64,000 nucleotides of DNA from Mytilus galloprovincialis (taxonomy: Eukaryota; Mollusca; Bivalvia; Mytilida; Mytilidae): assembly GCF_965363235.1 (NCBI RefSeq), contig NC_134843.1:92351795-92415794 (forward strand). Direction: 5' to 3'. Below, piece after piece: positions 48,143-60,400 of the stretch (position 1 is the first letter of the stretch; every line of letters begins with the position of its first letter). Below the pieces are notes generated by a model, which saw nothing but the letters and a program-made list of their open reading frames with translations, ran no database searches and had not been told where the DNA came from. The translations under genes and the position numbers were made by a program.

Positions 48143-48144
<2 letters not shown>

Positions 48145-48318
48145 CTGTAAATCTGACACTAATAATTTCATAGACGTATGAAATATCTCAATGCTGCTTA
48201 ATAATATTCATATAAACACATAAATTTGAATTTTAATATTTATATCTATCACATTTGACTGCTTATTATTCTTATATGGATATAATCTTTAACATTGATT
48301 CCCTTCTTATATTGGTCT

Positions 48319-50869
48319 TTAAAACCTTGCCCTAGGCATTCCAAGGAAAGACAAATCTGTTACAGGAATAACATGTTCATCGCCTTGAGTAACATTACAC
48401 AGGAATTTAACATCATAAATAAAATCTCTGTGACTTTCTTTGTCTTTTAAAACATAACGATTATGATGTGGATATTTCTGATGAATTTCTCTCAAAGTTC
48501 CTGGTATAATGAGTGGTCCCTTAGCACCATAGATATCTGGGTCCTCTGGGTAAAGATCATCCCCTGAAACATAAAAATTAAACCATTAACACAGAATTAA
48601 CGTTATTTCTTTTAACAGGTTTAATTAAATGAAACAGATATTAATAATGTAATAGTCATATTTGTTCTTCATAAATTGTTTAATAAAAAAAGGTCGTTAA
48701 TTTTCTTATTTGCTTGTTTCACATTTTTCATGTTTTGGCCTTTTATCATGTTTATCATGTTTATAGCTGACTGTAATATATGAGTTTTTCTCATTCTTAA
48801 AGGCCATACAGAGACCTATAAATAAAGAATAATGGCAATCTTATTTTTGATGTTGACTTGACAACCAGGGATTTGTTTTGGACCAATTCATTGACAATAT
48901 ATGCACAATTGTTAGCAAAAAGACTTTTGTTTGATTTAGGTTAAAGAATATGCAAAATCAATGCAGTTTGTTTAGATTTATAATTTTCTATTTTTTTAAG
49001 TTCTCCCTTATCAATTTATTCAGACCACAAGCATTGACAAGACAATAAAAAAGAAAACATTTGTCATGAAAAAGACTCTTAAAGTTAAGAAGTAGGTGAA
49101 ATTATTCTAGGAATACATTGTACATCGACACATCTCCCTGTTAGGCATGTTGGATATTCGTGTCTTAAATCTTACAATTCTGAAGTGGGATTCCCCTGAA
49201 CACATCTAGTAGTTTATACTAGCTATCAACATACTGAATTATCCAATATTAGACAGAATCTTGCCTTTAACTACAAAACTTTGTTAAAGCAAAAAACTAT
49301 GTAACATTTTCCATACATGTACCTGGATATAGAATAAAGATTCCATCATCACAGACAGCAGGTACTGGAAAATTTCTCGTTACTCTCTTGTTGATTCTGG
49401 TCAGGCAAAATTCATTCAACTCCTCCATATCTTTAAAGTTCAGAAATCTACATATTTCATAAATCTGTGGTGGAGCAAGTTTAACTTTAGATTCTAAATG
49501 ACTTTTTATCAACTCATCTGGTGGAGACCACTGAAGAGAAAAAAAAAAAAGTATACGAGATTAATGACATGGTTATTGTAATACAAATGTACATGTGCAA
49601 ATGTATTTTGATTATTCTAGTAAGTATTGTGTTAAATATTCAACCAAGTCATTATCATTGATCATGGTCATATCAATGTTAATAAAATTTGTGAAATATA
49701 AATTATGTATCCATAGTTGGCTGTTATCTGCTCTTTGGTTAGGTTGTTGTCTCTTTGACACATTCCCCATTTCCATTCACAATTTTATCATAAACTGTGG
49801 TCATGGTCAAAATTTAAATAAATAAAATAAATTGCAGCATTGAAAAGAATATGACACAAATCAATGTGCAAGCTGTAGATATATATTTAGCTGTAATTTT
49901 TGGGGCCCTTTATAGCTTGCTGTTCGGTGTGAGCCAAGGCTCTGTGTTGAAGGCTGTACCTTGACCTATAATGGTTTACTTTTATAAATTATTACTTGGA
50001 TGGAGAGTTGTCTCATTGGCACTCATACTACAGCTTCCTATATCTATTTGAAATGTTACAAAACTGAAAAATAATGGTAGTTTAACATAAAAACATTAAT
50101 TCATTTGAACATAGTAGTATAAAAGAGAAGAAGCCAGAATTTTAACCTGTAAATGTACTGTTTCTTTGTCATCATGAACAGCATCTGGTATAGTATCCAA
50201 TAAACAAAGAAAGAATGCAGTATCATATCTTCTTTTGGAACCTTCATCGGTTCCAGACGATCTTCTTGCCACAGTGACAGGTGTCAACCAGTTTGACCAT
50301 TCTGTTAATGACCATATGTCAGGAACCATATTAAATTTTTGACACATTTTGATGAATTGTGTTGCATCTTTATCTACCTTCTCCCTCCATGTCTCAAAAT
50401 CAGAAATACCAATATTACCAATTTTTCCGTAGTCCTTTGATACATTTGAATCCTCTGTTAGGAGGTTAATTTTATTGTCATTGGAAGATCTGGTAAGTAA
50501 TATTCCACATTCTTCGAATGTCTCTCTTATAGCACAGATTCTAAAGGCAACTTCACTTGGGATTTTCGAAAAATGTTCATCCCTTTGTCTGCTAAACATT
50601 GGAGGACCTTGTCCCACCTTTGAAAAATGAGCAAATGTTTTGGCCCATATATCATTGTCAAGAGAGGAAAAAACATCCATCCATTCTGGGGAAAAGTCAG
50701 CTTCTTCTGCCACGCCCCCTGGAAACACATTCAAGCTTGGCATAAATGTGCTTTTACCACTTCTTTTCAACATTAAAATTTCATAAGAGTATCTGTTTGC
50801 AATGTTCTTCGATTTGGCAGCAATAATCAGAGTAGCTGCCTCCCTCCAATGTTTTAAAATAGTAGCCAT
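48319..50869 (-). CDS. NUDT19: NUDT19-like Nudix hydrolase, copy B, complete
   Basis: Three exons: 50147-50869, 49323-49530 and 48319-48563, giving 391 codons plus TAA, close to human NUDT19 in length. All borders are GT/AG with matching phase (0, then 1). Predicted to hydrolyse CoA and CoA esters in peroxisomes. FPGG with GG at 51-52 and RETFEE at 115-120 form the split Nudix box. The protein ends in ARF, at best a weak variant of a C-terminal peroxisomal signal, so peroxisome targeting is not shown by the sequence. It is oriented head-to-head with PEPD-B. Its introns are shorter than those of copy A. Intron 1 carries a SINE-like insertion (49893-50047) that copy A lacks. Confidence 0.92.
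49893..50047 (+). repeat. SINE-like interspersed repeat, copy 3
   Basis: Same family as 12913; lies in intron 1 of NUDT19-B on the opposite strand to the gene and is absent from the equivalent intron of copy A. A 29525-type tail fragment lies just upstream (49713-49797). Confidence 0.75.
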
Positions 50870-51409
50870 GTTATAAAGAATATTTGTTTAATCAAGTTGA
50901 CAATCATTCCATGGGGCAGCCATTTTTAAATTTATGGGTTTAGCTATGTTCATGAAATTATTTTAGTGTGTCAATCTTCATAAATTCCTAAATTCTATTT
51001 CAAAAACAAGATTTCAATTTTTTTTTATGTTAAAAAGTAAAAACAAATACAAAATTTTATTTTTATATACACTATTATTGGAAAAAGGTATCGATAATTT
51101 TCACAATCAGAAAAGATAATTTATCTTTTAGACAAATCCGTAGGAAGGTTTGTAATAATACCGAAGAGTAGATAGATGCAATAAACATTGTATACACAAA
51201 TAAATATGTTCCGCCATTGCATTCCTTATTTTTAGAACAACGATTATTAAATTAGTGTGTCTAAAATGTTATAGGTTCATCTTAAACAAATCATATGTCA
51301 AATAAAATTTTGTGACAAGGAAATTGGTTTGAGTGAAATTTTTTGTTGGTTTTCAGATGCTTTTGAAGTTGTCTTGTGATCATCTTTGATATCAAGCAAG
51401 AAGAGTGAA
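50870..51409. promoter_or_regulatory. Divergent promoter region, copy B
   Basis: 540 bp separate the NUDT19-B and PEPD-B start codons. The stretch next to the PEPD start is conserved with copy A (about 51325-51409 against 11885-11958) and contains a short upstream reading frame in both. Bidirectional promoter function is inferred. Confidence 0.55.
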
Positions 51410-54400
51410 ATGGCAGCTTCTAGGGCTCAGTAAGAAATGATTTTACTTAATTGATAATCATTTCCTGAATGAATTCCTTAGGAAAAATAATATACTTTCT
51501 AATTCTGAAAATAATTGTGTTATAAAAACATTTTTTTAGGCTGATATGTCATGATATGGTATCACAAAACACAATTGTTCAAATCAATAAATTATCAAAA
51601 GAAATTCTAAAAATGTGATTGCATAAAACTATTAATGCATAAAGATGCATGTTCAAAAATTTAAAAAATTTAAATATTGAAGAAGGCTTTCCTAAGGGGA
51701 ATCTTTAAACATGTTAAAGGGAAGGTATCAAAAAAGGGGCCTTGCATGTAAGGAGGGTGGTAGAATTGAAAAGATAAGTTAATTAGATTTTTAATTCAAA
51801 CATGTTTATAAATGGAAATACCGTAACGTTTCCGATTTTGGTTCTGTTGTTAGGGATTTAGTTATGACGTTATTTAAGTTATGACGTCAAATTCATTGTA
51901 AACAAAGAAACGCTGTCATCAGGTAATGTTTTTTTTCATATAAAACAATAATTAAAAATGAATTGGTATTGAGTTCCAATCCTATATTTTACTAGACTGA
52001 TAAATATATATTTTATTCAAAGTCTCATGCAAACAAGACCCGAAAGGGAAGTAGATTTCTGCACAAATGCGGGCATTTAAAAAAAGTCTGAAAAAAAAGT
52101 TAACTATTTTGAGTTCATTAGTTTATTGAAAAATTCGGGAAAATTTTCCTGATTTTTTTTTTTTTTTTTTATTGATTTTTCTACCGTAAAAGGGGACTTC
52201 GTCCCCATATAAACCATAACCATGATAACTGTGTCTTGCATGCATTCTATCTGTTTATAAAGCTTTAAAATATCTGAGAGTAAATGTTAACAGTGTTATT
52301 CTTCATCCACTATGTTGCTAATAGTATATGTGTACTTTTCATTTCAGACCAGCATTTTGTAGAGGTCCACATACACTCACTGTTCCAGCAGAATTATTTC
52401 AGGAAAACAGACAAAGGTTATGTGAAAGGTTAAAGGGTAAAGTTCCAACTGGTGCCATTGTATTGTTGCAGGGTGGAGAGTCTCAGACTAGATATTGTTC
52501 TGACCATGAACCTATATTTAGACAGGTAATATTATACTGTAACTCAATTTCCAGGAAAATAAAAGAATCTGCAGTATTAGGAATATCATCTTAATTGCAT
52601 ACATATCAGTGGCGGATCCAGAGGGGGGGGCGTAGAGGGCGTACGCCCCCCCTTTGCTTGGACTTTTTTTTTTTAAATTTGTAAAAATGATTAATCAGAC
52701 TAAGACTTCGTGAAATTTGCCATTTCCCGTGTATTTTGTTTTTATGCGACAATTCTTAACTTATAACGATATTTTTCGCTCGTAGCTACTGTAATATACT
52801 ATTGGTTATGTCAAAGTCATGTGATTCAAAACGGCGGATTTAACCAGTGCGTCGAAAAAAACGTCATTCAGTCATTTTGAAATTCAGATTACAGTAACAC
52901 TTGCTTATGCTGAGGGTGACAAGTATGACACCTTCAAAGCGACAAAGGATTGAGCAAGAACGTACTGACTTCTATTTCATAATTCCACCATACAGAAAGT
53001 AATATTCTATTACACTCTTGTGAAAGTTCCACAGCAATATTATTTATCTACGAAAACATATTTAAGCCCAAACGCCCAGCCTATTGATAACATAGCTGAA
53101 TAATGATCCCCAGTCAGTAAGCTCTAGATATATTTAAAGTCTAAGGTACGGACTATTTGATTTGAGCAGGGAGTCTGAGAAGTTTGAGAGGAAAAAATCT
53201 TACCCAGATTTTTGTCTTAATAAAAAATTCTGGTCGTATATATCTGGATTGTAAACAATAAGTTTGTCCACTCATTTGCTATTAGAAACAAAAATTTCAA
53301 ACATAATTATTTAGGGTAAAATGAACATGATGAATAATAAACGGGTGTTATTTTTTGGTGCCGGGGTTTGCATGTAAATCCCATATCTGACCGGAACATT
53401 TGTTTCGCCGAACTGATGTATTGAATACTTTTTCAAGGCCCGGCTGCAACCTGCCTGCTGGGTGTGACCATTATGTCTCCATTTGTCGACCGTCATTCAT
53501 AAATTCGTAGACTTTGGTTAATTTGGAACCCTAACTTCCCTTGTTGGCTGAAACATTTCACCAAACATTTGGACAACAATGGTTTGTTTGTTTTTAACTC
53601 GTGTTTGTCGTATTGTAAATTTCATCGATAGCCCGGCGTATATCTTGTTTACAACAAAAAAAAAAATTTGAGGTTATACAAATTAAACAAACGAGAATTG
53701 TCCATGTCCATTTTTTACTGACAACTCCCACATCAAATATATTAGTACATAGCTTTCAATCTATCCAATTATTTTATGATAGACATTTAATGGGGAGAAT
53801 ACGGCATCAAAAATGTCCGACCCTTACACTTTACAGCAACTATGAAATATACATGCCCAACTTTAGGAACCGTGTGAAAAGTTTGATTGTACACTTATTT
53901 TATGTTTTTATGCCCCACCTACGATAGTAGAAGGGCATTATGTTTTCTGATCTGTGGCTCAGTTCGTCTGTGCGTCCGTCCATTCAGGTTAAAGTTTTTG
54001 GTCAAGGTAGTTTTTGATGAAGCTGAAGTCCAATCAACTTGAAACTTAGTAGACTTGTTGCTTATGATATGATCTTTCTAATTTTAAAGTCAAATTAGAC
54101 TTTTGACCCCAATTTCAGGGTCCACTAAACATAGAAAATGAAAGTGGGAGTTTCAGGTTAAAGTTTTTGGTCAAGGTAGTTTTTGGTGAAGCTGAAGTCC
54201 AATCAACTTGAAACTTAGTAAACTTGTTGCTTATGATATAATCTTTTTAATTTTGAAGTCAAATTAGACTTTTGACCCCAATTTCACGGTCCACTAAACA
54301 TAGAAAATGAAAGTGGGAGTTTCAGGTTAAAGTTTTTGGTCAAGGTAGTTTTTGATAAAATTGAAGTCCAATCAACTTGAAACTTAGTACATATGTTCCC

Positions 54401-57400
54401 TATAGTATAATCTTTCTAATTTTCATACCAAATTAGATTATTACCCAATTTCACGGTCCATGGAACATGGAAAAGGATAGTGCGAGTGGGGCATCCGTGT
54501 ACTTTGGACACATTCTTGTTTAGCCTAAAAAAGGTCCCAAAAATTTTACGTCTCGCTCCGCTCGTCGAATTTATAATTTACTTCGCCCCCCCCCTTTCCA
54601 AAATCCTAGATCCGCCCTTGCATATGCAGTGGTATACAGGAGAAATTAAGCTGGGAATAAAATTTCTTCACTTGAAATTGTAACTTCATATTACCATGAT
54701 TTCAAATGTATTAATTTCAGGCCTGGAGTCACATATGTATTATACTGATTGCATGAAGTGCCGAATGATTTTAACGATTTCTGTGAAATAAGTACTTAGA
54801 GAAATAACATGAATAATAGAATATGTTATTCATTTTAGAAATATAGCATAATTAAAGCATGATATGTAAAACTGTGCTTTTGTTTGACCTATTGTTATTG
54901 CAATATACAGTTATTCTTCAACAATGCAATCAATTTAAATAAAATAACAAACCCATTGATGCCATTAGGGTTAATATTTAAAGTGTTACCATGATACATG
55001 TATAGACTTATAATTTTCATAACACCAAGTGTGAAAAAAATGTCACTTTCTTTTTTTTGAGTGGTACAATTATGTTCTATTTTCCAGGAATCCTACTTCC
55101 AATGGGCTTTTGGAGTAGAAGAACCTGATTTTTATGGTGCCATTGAGGTAGATTCAGGAAATGCAATATTGTTTCCTCCCAAACTTCCAGATGCTTATGC
55201 TGTCTGGATGGGAAAGTAAGATATTTGCAAAAGAGAACATAGTGTATATTGCTCTTCAGTGAAATGTTAATACCAATTTTAAAAGGCTTGATGACATCAC
55301 TTGTGTGTGACATCAATTAGATTGTAAAATAACAGATGTTTTTCAAATAGAATTTGAAAAAACATCTTGTAGGAAAAAATACTTGAATTTAAAATACTTA
55401 TGTGTTACTTAGAATATTTTCTTGTTGGAGTAGATAAACATCTGTACAGTACAGTGCAGTACCAAAATTTACAGTACTAAAATTACAGTGTAAGAAAAAT
55501 ATGATTTTCAAATATTGAATGTCACGCCATCTTTTCAATTATTTAGAAACTTTGCTTTAATTTTGTAAAATTCAAAGATGGTCAAACTCACTGAACCTCA
55601 AAGTTGAATACACTTAAGCCTTAAAATTGCTGATTGCAGAATGTAGGAATAGTTTTTTTTTCTGGCTTTCACAACCTTCAATGCAGGCATGTCAGAAATC
55701 AAACAAGGAAAAACATGATCATGAATTGATAATGATGACATACTGTTAAAAATCATCTTTTTTTTTATGGATGTATCAAAAAACAACGAAACAATATATT
55801 TTATTAATGTAGATGTTGTTTGAAGTTTTTAAGGAATAAAATAACTATATTTTCAGGTTACTTTCATGTGATGACTTTAAAGAGAGATATGGTGTAAATG
55901 AAGCCCATTGGTCATCAGATGTAAGTTAATATACAATTGTATTTTATTCTGCAACTTATGAGAGGAAATTGTTAATTTGGGCTCTGAAAACATTCAATAG
56001 GGAAGAATAGACTTTTCATGAAATTATGAAATTAATTTAATAAGGAAAAAGTAAACAACAGATAAATTTGAAAGAATATAAATTATTTTCTTAGGATAAA
56101 AAAATCATATAACCATTTTCTTATGAAAATAAAGATTTATTTTTTTTTAACCAAGACCCAAATGTCTGGGTCAATATTTGGCATAACCACAATCATGCAT
56201 CCACCAAAAATACATTTTCCCCTAAATCTACAAAAAATGATACCCACAAAAATAAGTGAATCTACATTATACTGAAATTTTGTCCCTTTGTATCTTCTTT
56301 CCAATAAATTCTTTTTAATAAATTGTTTATTGCTGTTTTATTTCAGATCCCTTCAGTATTGAAAGGAAGAAACCCAGCAGTCCTGTTAACATTGGTAAGT
56401 TAGTGTATAATTTTAACGTTCACTGTTTGATTTTACTCTTTATTGAAAAATCTTATCAAATTGAAAAGTTTAAATCTGGTTAAAACATATAGCTGAATAC
56501 ATTTGAGCTGTGTCAGATAGGAATGAACCTTGTCCAAGTGCAGGATACATGTACATGTACATGTAAATGTAAAAGGCTTAGACTGTTGGTTTTCCCGTTT
56601 GAATGGTTTTACACTAGTAATTTTGGGGCCCTTTATAGGTTGTTGTTCGGTGTGAGCCAAGGCTCCGTGTTGAAGGCTGTACATTGACCTATAAATTATG
56701 GTTCACTTTTTTAAAATTGTTATTTGGATGGAGAGTTGTCTCATTGGCACTCACACTACATCTTCCTATATCTATTTGGTGAATTTTGGAACATTCACAT
56801 ATAAAATAAAAGAGGCATTTTGGTCTGTTTTGTAGGGTTTTTATAACAATTCATTTTCAAACAGTTACAGACTTTTCATAGTGATTTTTATAATATAAAG
56901 TTAACAGATGTATTGATATCCATTTGATAGTGATTTTTATAATATAAAGTTAACAGATGTATTGATATCCATTTGATAGTGATTTTTATAATATAAAGTT
57001 AACAGATGTATTGATATCCATTTGATAGTGATTTTTATAATATAAAGTTAACAGATGTATTGATATCCATTTGATAGTGATTTTTATTATATAAAGTTAA
57101 CAGATGTATTGATATCCATTTGATAGTGATTTTTATAATATAAAGTTAACAGATGTATTGATATTCATTTCATAGTGATTTTTATAATATAAAGTTAACA
57201 GATGTATTGATATCCATTTGATAGTGATTTTTATAATATAAAGTTAACAGATGTATTGATATCCATTTGATAGTGATTTTTATAATATAAAGTTAACAGA
57301 TGTATTGATATCCATTTGATAGTGATTTTTATAATATAAAGTTAACAGATGTATTGATATTCATTTGATAGTGATTTTTATAATATAAAGTTAACAGATG

Positions 57401-60400
57401 TATTGATATTCATTTGATAGTGATTTTTATAATATAAAGTTAACAGATATATTGATATTCATTTCATAGTGATTTTTATAATATGATAGTGATTTTTATA
57501 ATATAAAGTTAACAGATGTATTGATATTCATTTGATAGTGATTTTTATAATATAAAGTTAACAGATGTATTGATATCCATTTCATAGTGATTTTTATAAT
57601 ATAAAGTTAACAGATGTATTGATATCCATTTGATAGTGATTTTTATAATATAAAGTTAACAGATGTATTGATATCCATTTCATAGTGATTTTTATAATAT
57701 AAAGTTAACAGATGTATTGATATTCATTTGATAGTGATTTTTATAATATAAAGTGAACAGATGTATTGATATTCATTTTATAATATAAAGTTAACAGATG
57801 TATTGATATCCATTTCATAGTGATTTTTATAATATAAAGTTAACAGATGTATTGATATCCATTTGATAGTGATTTTTATAATATAAAGTTAACAGATGTA
57901 TTGATATCCATTTCATAGTGATTTTTATAATATAAAGTTAACAGATGTATTGATATTCATTTGATAGTGATTTTTATAATATAAAGTGAACAGATGTATT
58001 GATATTCATTTTATAATATAAAGTTAACAGATGTATTGATATCCATTTGATAGTGATTTTTATAATATAAAGTTAACAGATGTATTGATATCCATTTGCA
58101 TTACGGTTGATTTCTATCTGACCCAGCTTATTTATTTTTTGATGATAAAATAAAAATGATATCTGCATATGATCATGATGATACACTTTACTTAAATGGA
58201 AGCTAAATGTAAAATATTATTTTCCAGAAAGGACTGAACACAGACAGTGGTAACTATAGCAGAGAAGCAGCATTTGATGGAATCAGTCAGTAAGTATAGT
58301 TCAGATTGTTTTGATATACCATTAAAGTCATGATATCTAAATTACAGTTTCTTTTCTTTATTTTCTGTGAAATATTGAAATGTAATTTCAGTAATATTCA
58401 CCTTTGGTTTTGGAAGTTAAAGTTTACTCTTTTATTTCTAAAAGGAAATTAATTTGATTTGAAAGGTTATTTTTAAGCAATCTTTGGAAGTAATACTTAT
58501 TGGAGAAGAAAAAAAACCTTATTAATTTTTTTATGGCAACTTGGTCAAAAGCCAAGGTTACAATATTAGTTACAGCTGATTGCATGGAGTGTGTAGGTAA
58601 AGGTAATATATTTGGTTATCTTGCTTGCTAGCTGAACCATGAAGTCATTATTAGGTTAAGAGTAGACTAATCTATCTGTCTGTAGGATAAGGCTACCACT
58701 AAAGGAGGGTAGTATACCTTACCTACTAATGACTTCACGGTTCAGCTAGCAAGCATGCTAACCAAAGATATTACCTTTACCTACACACTCAATGCAATCT
58801 GCTGTAATACCGTAGGAACTCAAATATAAGTCTGAAGTTTGGGAGTAAAATGACTGACTTAAACACAATTCCAATCACATGACATTAGTTTTCAGCATAC
58901 TATACACAAATCCTTATCAAAACTGCAATGACTCATTTCTTGTCTTCAAATTTTGATAGATTGCAACTTGACATTGTTATTTTGTATTTTTAATGGAAAT
59001 TTTCAAAAGAACATTTTTAATGTTTCAGATTTAAAGTAGATAATACAATTCTTCATCCACAGATCAGCGAATGGTGAGTATATGAAAAAAGATTTTAAAA
59101 CTTGACCTGAACACAAGTTTTTAGAACAGGTTTTTTAGCTATTTATATGAACTTTTACAATATAATATATTCCAGATTCTTAAGTCTTAATTTTTCTTCA
59201 GGTTTTACCTACATTGATCTTTGATGGATAACAGTCTCATTTCAATTCAATTCACATTGTAATCAACATTAATATTGTTATTTTATATTTATCTTTTCAT
59301 TAAAACATTTGAAAAAAACATAAACATTAACTTTTGGCTTATCTAGGTACAAACATTGAAGCCTGATGTCCTTTTAAAGCAAGGGAAGTAAATATGTAGT
59401 TGCTAAATGTATTTGAATTCCATTTTTCAGTAGAGTTTTCAAGTCAGACAAAGAATTAGATGCTTTGAGATATTCCAATAAGATTAGCAGTGATGCTCAT
59501 AAAGAGGTATGCGAATATATACTATTAGATCTGTCAGATTAGCAAAATTCTGGAGCACTTGAGTTCACTCTTTGTTTTTGAGATGAGTTCATATTGTGTC
59601 CTGACTATTGTGTGTGTTTTTTTTGTCATTTTCTTTTGTCCATGCTGTTTTCTGATTTCTTTGACATCTCTCCATCTAATTATTTCTTAGAAGAATCAGT
59701 AGACAAGAAGATTTCCTTCAGTGTCACTAGCTTGTCAACACAATGACACATAAGGTTGTGAGTTTTGAGTACAACAATTTTTAGTAAATTTTTGTAATCT
59801 TTTACAAAAATCTTCCCCTCTGAAACTACTGAGACATAATTTGAATAAACTAGGCCACACACATCATCAGGGTATCTACTATACAAAAATGTGTCAGATG
59901 CCCACCAACATGCTGGACATGGCTAAATAAGAAACATAGAGAGGTAAAATACAGTATTTGGCTAAAAAATCTCTAAAATTAAAGCGAAAGTATAATCGTT
60001 GCATCATTTCATACGTAAATTGTAAACAAAAATATCAGGTGAGCGACACAGGCTCCTTGGCCCTTATTTCAATTTTCATGGCTGTTCCTAAGGAATCATT
60101 TGATGACAATTTTACTTGATTGCTACAATATAACTGTTCTGATGTTTGTAATTCAGAGTTTTATATTAACAGAGTGGCCCATTAACAAAAATGATTGTAA
60201 GATCTCTTGAATAAAAAACATACTCCTTTATACTGTATTTCATTAAACCTGGAAATAAAAACATACTCCTTTATACTGTATTTCATTAAACCTCGAAATA
60301 AAAACATACTCCTTTATACTGTATTTCATTAAACCTTGAAATAAAAACATGTTTGCTGCCTCCTTGATGTCTAACAAATAATATGTTTATAAATTAATGG

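Larger units (their letters stand above)
42202..48318. other. Intergenic region between the two gene-pair copies
   Basis: No gene recognised on either strand in about 6.1 kb. It contains the MITE at 43277, repeat fragments at 46310 and 47467 and an AT microsatellite at 48107. The remaining sequence is AT-rich and unassigned, and it gives no sign of PEPD exons. Confidence 0.6.

Noticed and set aside
42202-48318. Search for displaced PEPD-A exons 5-13 between the copies
   Set aside because: No stretch resembles the exon 5-13 peptides of copy B on either strand.
56879-58098. CRISPR-like regular array
   Set aside because: Units are contiguous with no unique spacers; this is a eukaryotic minisatellite.
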